DNA of 23,752 bases from Priapulus caudatus (taxonomy: Eukaryota > Priapulida > Priapulimorpha > Priapulimorphida > Priapulidae), in the NCBI RefSeq assembly GCF_000485595.1, contig NW_014577404.1, positions 105,849 to 129,600 of the forward strand, in the 5' to 3' direction. Under the pieces are notes generated by a model. That model was not told the origin of the DNA. It was given only the letters and a program-made list of their open reading frames with translations, and searched no databases. Of this stretch, positions 19,361-23,752 are shown in pieces. Position 1 is the stretch's first letter, and each line of letters begins with the position of its first letter. Position numbers and translations under genes: made by a program.

Positions 19361-20096
19361 ATCTCTCAATAACAGTTCCACTGTTGTGTCACTGTATATC
19401 AACTTTCCTTCATAAAAACGAATGCCGAACGCTCCTCGGGAAACCTCGCGTGTTTCCGTCATTCATTGACAATGAAATTTATTTTCCTTCTACTATCTTT
19501 TCTCGCATTTCCAGTCATTGACGCAGCCATTACTCCACAAAAACGTCTTGTTATATATCGCCATGGTGATGACCCGCCCCTTACGCTGGATGTAGTAACG
19601 CTGTAGTAATAACGTATCGAGTCAGCGCTACACAGCGGCGACCGGAAGCAACATACAGTGCACAAAACGAGAGACAGTCGCAGTACTGACTGATATGGAG
19701 TCGGTTTTCGGCGAAAATACCAGATTTTCACCGCTCATTATCTCAGCGTAGAGGCATCGTAGGGACATGCGGTTTATTTTATATTAACAAGGTAGGACAG
19801 CTGATTAATAATACTGCAAAGAATCGTCAAAATAAAACGGGGAAAGTTTATTAATTCGACTAATACTGCAACATGGTTTCAGGATTTCACCGTTGTACGC
19901 TCTCCTTCTTTATACGCTCTTGATATTATCAGGAATCTATCAATCTATTGATAGACTCCTGATATTATATGTTATTATCATTATCATAGCGACACAGCAC
20001 ACTCGCAGCGGCGAGTGCGGGAGCGTTCGGCGTTAGTTTTTATGAAGGAAAGTTGATATACATGCAGGTACACAACAGTGGAACAGTAATTGAGAG
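19361..20096. mobile_element. foldback DNA element with ~80 bp inverted arms
   Basis: The left arm (about 19361-19437) and right arm (about 20018-20096) are inverted repeats. The core TTTTTATGAAGGAAAGTTGATATAC and the flank CACAACAGTGGAAC...TTGAGAG are shared, with scattered differences and a short indel. The interior of about 580 bp includes a 90-codon minus-strand frame (19459-19731) without a recognised domain, and the palindrome at 19922-19968. It is likely non-autonomous. The target duplication is not clear. Confidence 0.75.
19922..19968. mobile_element. micro-hairpin flanked by 8 bp direct repeats
   Basis: GATATTAT is at 19922-19929 and 19961-19968. The 31 bases between them form a 14 bp stem (AGGAATCTATCAAT with ATTGATAGACTCCT, one mismatch) with a two-base loop. 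The palindrome extends through the direct repeats to 22 bp arms with two mismatches. Preceded by GCTCTTGATATTATCAGG (19916-19933), shared with 18498-18515. Confidence 0.55.
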
Positions 20097-20415
20097 GTAC
20101 ACCGTACGGTAGTATTTGTGAATGTGCGTTCATATTATTTTCAGTTTTTACTGACTCTGTCCCAAGTGCCTGTGGGCGCACCACCCACACACACGCAAGC
20201 ACATACACATGCGCGTCGCGCGATATGATTGTGTGTGGCGAAGCTTTTACGCTACGCTCCTACAGCGGAAAGCTTTTACTGTAAAGCTTACTAGCAGCAA
20301 ATAGAAGATCCATTAATGGATGTCGAATAATAACTCAAAATTCGTCGGTTTCCGCCACAAACCCCGCACTTATCCGTTACATGCATAATCGCCTCACAGA
20401 CACATCTAATGTAAC

Positions 20416-20452
20416 ACACGCACGCACGCACACGCACGCTCGCACACACATT
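20416..20452. repeat. CACG/CACA simple repeat
   Basis: Short ACGCACGC and CACACA run on the plus strand. It is part of why the long minus-strand frame (20291-20983) stays open. Confidence 0.75.
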
Positions 20453-20631
20453 ATTATCTGAAATACGAAACGAAAATTCGCTCTCACACAATATTTTAAA
20501 AGAGCGAGTGCGGTTTTTACTGGCAAACGAGGCGCGTTCAATCGCCGTAATTAGTAAAATGTATGTACTCGTAGTAAATGTGCAGCATTCTGTTACGAAT
20601 TTTGAAACGTGGATTTTGAGCAGATTGTAAG

Positions 20632-20770
20632 GCGTACGCGCACGCATTAGCGCGCGTGCAAGTACGCGCGTGCGTACACACACACGCGTACGTGCACTAC
20701 ACGCCTGCGCGTACATACATTGCGTGCGGGCATACACACGTGCGTACACGTGCGCGCGGGAGAGTAAATA
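20632..20770. repeat. GC-rich alternating purine-pyrimidine tract
   Basis: Degenerate CGCG, TACGTG and GTACGCGC repeats. Like 10082-10606, it alternates purine and pyrimidine and could adopt Z-DNA. The 230-codon minus-strand frame over it (20291-20983) has Arg/Ala/Val-rich repeats in the middle and no domain. I do not call it as a gene. Confidence 0.75.
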
Positions 20771-21004
20771 GACGCGGGCGCATGAGTACACGCGCCACAT
20801 CCTGACTCTGTCTTTTATGGCCACCGGGAGACGCATTAGCTTCCTAGCGTGCGTGTTGCTATTACAATAACCTGTAAGCTCTAACGGTAGGTGGTAATGC
20901 ATCTTCCTGATAAGGAGCGTAATCAGCTCACCCATGTTAGGAAAAATATCGATTACTTGTTGGAGAGCAATCGGAGATAGCAAGCCTCCGCCACAGCGTA
21001 ACAG

Positions 21005-21296
21005 TGCCCCCCATCTTGCTGGTACACCGAATATAGTTTGATGAAATTTTCAGAAATTAGAAAAAAAGTCTGAAGTGTTCCCCACAAAAAAAATTGTAAT
21101 TTTTCTTTTAAACCCCCGGATCCAGATCTGGAACCGGATCACCACCAAAATCTAATCGATTGGTTGTTGGCCCAAGACCAACCCGTCCAGAAAATTTCAT
21201 CAAAATCCGTCCGTAACTTTTTGAGATATCCTGTTGACAGACAAACCAACAAACCAACAAACTAACAGGGGCGAAAACAACGTCCTTGGCGGAGAT
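21005..21296 (+). mobile_element. 3' tail of a LINE-like dispersed repeat
   Basis: Features are 'cagaaaatttcatcaaaatc', 'cgtccgtaactttttgagat', 'gttgacagacaaaccaac' with repeated AAACCAACAA, and 'cgtccttggcggagataatta' at the end. I recognise this string as an abundant 3' end in many marine invertebrate and fish genomes, probably from an RTE-type or related non-LTR element. No reverse transcriptase is present. The family name is from memory and unverified. The fragment at 1-62 shares the ending. Confidence 0.6.
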
Positions 21297-21670
21297 AATT
21301 ACACTCGCTCGTCACCTGTAGTGCTGTACCTGTCGTAGTAGCGTGTGAAAACGATCAGCAAGATGAAGAGCTGATTTACCTGTACATCATATAATACAAT
21401 ATTTCAGGAGTCGTAGGTAGATATCGCAAATAAATCCTGATAAAAAACGTAAAGTCTAAACGTAACGATTACAGACCTTCAAATTTGAACAAAAGTTTTA
21501 AGTAGCCTTTCGCCTCCCCACCCCGTCGGGGACCGTAGCCCCTGCATCAGGCAACAATATGTGGTGGATATAGGAAAACATGATTCACGTTAAGGATTTG
21601 CGCCTCACGAACGTTATACGTTATAACCTTACACGTTATAGGTTTGTGTGTGTGTATAAAACGTATGTAA

Positions 21671-22467
<797 letters not shown>

Positions 22468-22475
22468 TGAGTAAG

Positions 22476-22722
22476 TGAGTAAATTAGTGAGTGCGTGCGT
22501 GCGTGCGTGCCTTTGGGTGAGTGAGAGTGAGTGAGTGAGTGAGTGAGTGAGTGAGTGAGTGAGTGAGTGAGTGAGTGAGTGTGTGAGTGAGTGAGTGAGT
22601 GAGTGAGTGTGTGAGTGTGTGAGTGTGTGAGTGTGTGAGTGTGTGAGTGAGTGAGTGAGTGAGTGAGTGAGTGAGTGAGTGAGTGAGTGAGTGAGTGAGT
22701 GAGTGAGTGAGTGAGTGAGTGA
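22476..22722. repeat. (GTGA)n array with GTGT interruptions
   Basis: About 250 bp of GAGT/GTGA units. A GCGT block lies near the start (22491-22510), and a regular GTGTGAGT sub-array occupies about 22606-22646. The array begins about 30 bp after the exon d donor. The long minus-strand Leu-Thr-His-Ser frames are artefacts of the repeat. Confidence 0.95.
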
Positions 22723-22729
22723 TGAGATG

Positions 22730-22995
22730 AGTAGAGAGAGAGAGGATGAGGAGAGGTAGGGTAGAAGAGAGAGAGAGAGAGAGAGATGGAAAGAGATGGG
22801 GGAAATAAATGTAATTTAGATATAGATGGAGATAGACAGTAACCACACGTGTCGTGTTTCCTGCCATGTTTGCGTGCGTGCGTGCATGCGGCGCATGGTA
22901 TAAGAGAGAGGGCGAAGAGAAGAGAAGAGAGAAAGAGAGAGGCAAGGGAGAGAGCGAGAAAGAGTAGAGAGAAAGGTGATAGAGAGAGGATGGGA
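22730..22995. repeat. purine-rich (GA)n tract
   Basis: Two blocks (22730-22800 and 22900-22995) are nearly all G and A on the plus strand, split by mixed DNA that includes a short GCGT run. It can form triplexes. Minus-strand Ser/Leu-rich frames here are not genes. Confidence 0.85.
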
Positions 22996-23340
22996 GGGAG
23001 ACATTCGGGCGCTCGAAGCATTTGGCGTGTACATGTTCGTACATTGCAGGTAAAATGAACCTAGGCACAATCAAGATCTTCGCGCCTAAGATCAGTTCTT
23101 CTAACGGTCTGCAGCATTCCCGAGCCAGACTACATGGTGATGACCATCTATTTTTCTATTCACGCCCAGAAATAGACTTGATACTAAACACTAACAATCT
23201 ATGCAGCTACAAAATTCATCGTGAATTGTTCTAGCTTATGAATCCAAAGTCTACTCAGCCAAATGACCCATGCTCTGTCATTATTCAACGTCAATGTTCA
23301 TTAACAAACATAAGAATAAAAATAATATAAATAAAACAGA

Positions 23341-23405
23341 TGTAAAAATATATTTGAGTATATTTGAAATATTTGAGTATATTTGAAAATCATATTTGAG
23401 TATTT
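23341..23405. repeat. AT-rich tandem (ATATTTGAGTATATTTGAAA)
   Basis: Three imperfect copies of about 19-20 bp. It has no coding meaning. Confidence 0.75.
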
Positions 23406-23752
23406 CGACCATTCGAGAAATCACAATATAACAGTTAATACCGTTTCCTTACGTTGTCACCTTAGCGGCATATATATGTTGGATACAACTGCAAGCAGGG
23501 TGAACGCCATGACTAGGTCTTCATTAACATACCTGAAAGCGAAAACGCATGGCAAAGCAGACATCACCCAACGTCGCACGGCGTTAGATCAACACATAGA
23601 TTATGACTTCGCATTAATCTATGAGGCAAGGGCGCGGTCAATGTGGCTGCGATATTTAATGGCAGCGATCGACCGCTGTTGTCCAGTGGCGGCAATTGTG
23701 GAGGGTAGTGGGAGTTATTTTGGTCAGCAACCGCGTCTGCTGAGAAGCCATT

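Noticed and set aside
20291-20983. 230-codon minus-strand frame
   Set aside because: The middle is a GC-rich simple repeat, the ends have no recognisable domain, and it lies within the kinase intron. It could be revisited with RNA data.

Overview
The window looks like nuclear DNA of a multicellular animal, probably a marine invertebrate. It carries widely spaced exons with canonical GT-AG introns of 0.4-5.7 kb. It also carries vertebrate/invertebrate-type TTAGGG/CCCTAA tracts, many MITE-like and foldback elements, tRNA-derived retroposon pieces and very abundant microsatellites. Several interspersed sequences (the 'cagtggcgtagctagg' G-rich element at 281-543, the 'cttggcggag' tail at 21005-21296, the TTCGCGAA-rich MITE at 14505-14723) resemble repeats I associate with marine invertebrate genomes. 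I cannot name the species.

Only one protein-coding gene can be supported. It is a plus-strand cyclin-dependent kinase-like gene of the CDKL1/CDKL4 group, seen as four consecutive internal exons (12642-12763, 15904-15976, 21713-21803, 22244-22444). The reading frame carries through all three complete introns and encodes about 162 residues of the kinase domain, from the alphaC-beta4 region to about alphaF/alphaG. The catalytic loop [11 protein letters not shown] and a TDY activation motif are present. The 5' part (Gly-rich loop and catalytic Lys) and the 3' part of the C-lobe and tail are not recognisable here and presumably lie outside the window.

Layout: 1-12641 has no recognisable coding sequence and is either intergenic or a long upstream intron. 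It holds a hAT-like MITE, two foldback elements that each enclose a short telomere-like array, a tandem pair of composite retroposons (tRNA-like plus microsatellite) at 3673-5455, a two-tier minisatellite at 9130-9745, a 525 bp alternating purine-pyrimidine minisatellite at 10082-10606, a near-perfect hairpin, and a MITE next to a 167 bp pure GGTC array. The intron at 12764-15903 has two minisatellites and a MITE. The intron at 15977-21712 has a TTAA-flanked MITE, several small palindromes flanked by direct repeats, a ~735 bp foldback element and a LINE-like tail. The last intron starts with a long GTGA array followed by purine-rich DNA.

The most unusual signals are a recurring class of tiny hairpins flanked by 7-9 bp direct repeats (15357-15411, 18989-19035, 19922-19968), two of which lie in or beside a shared AGCTCTTGAT core, and the repeated association of telomere-like arrays with foldback arms.
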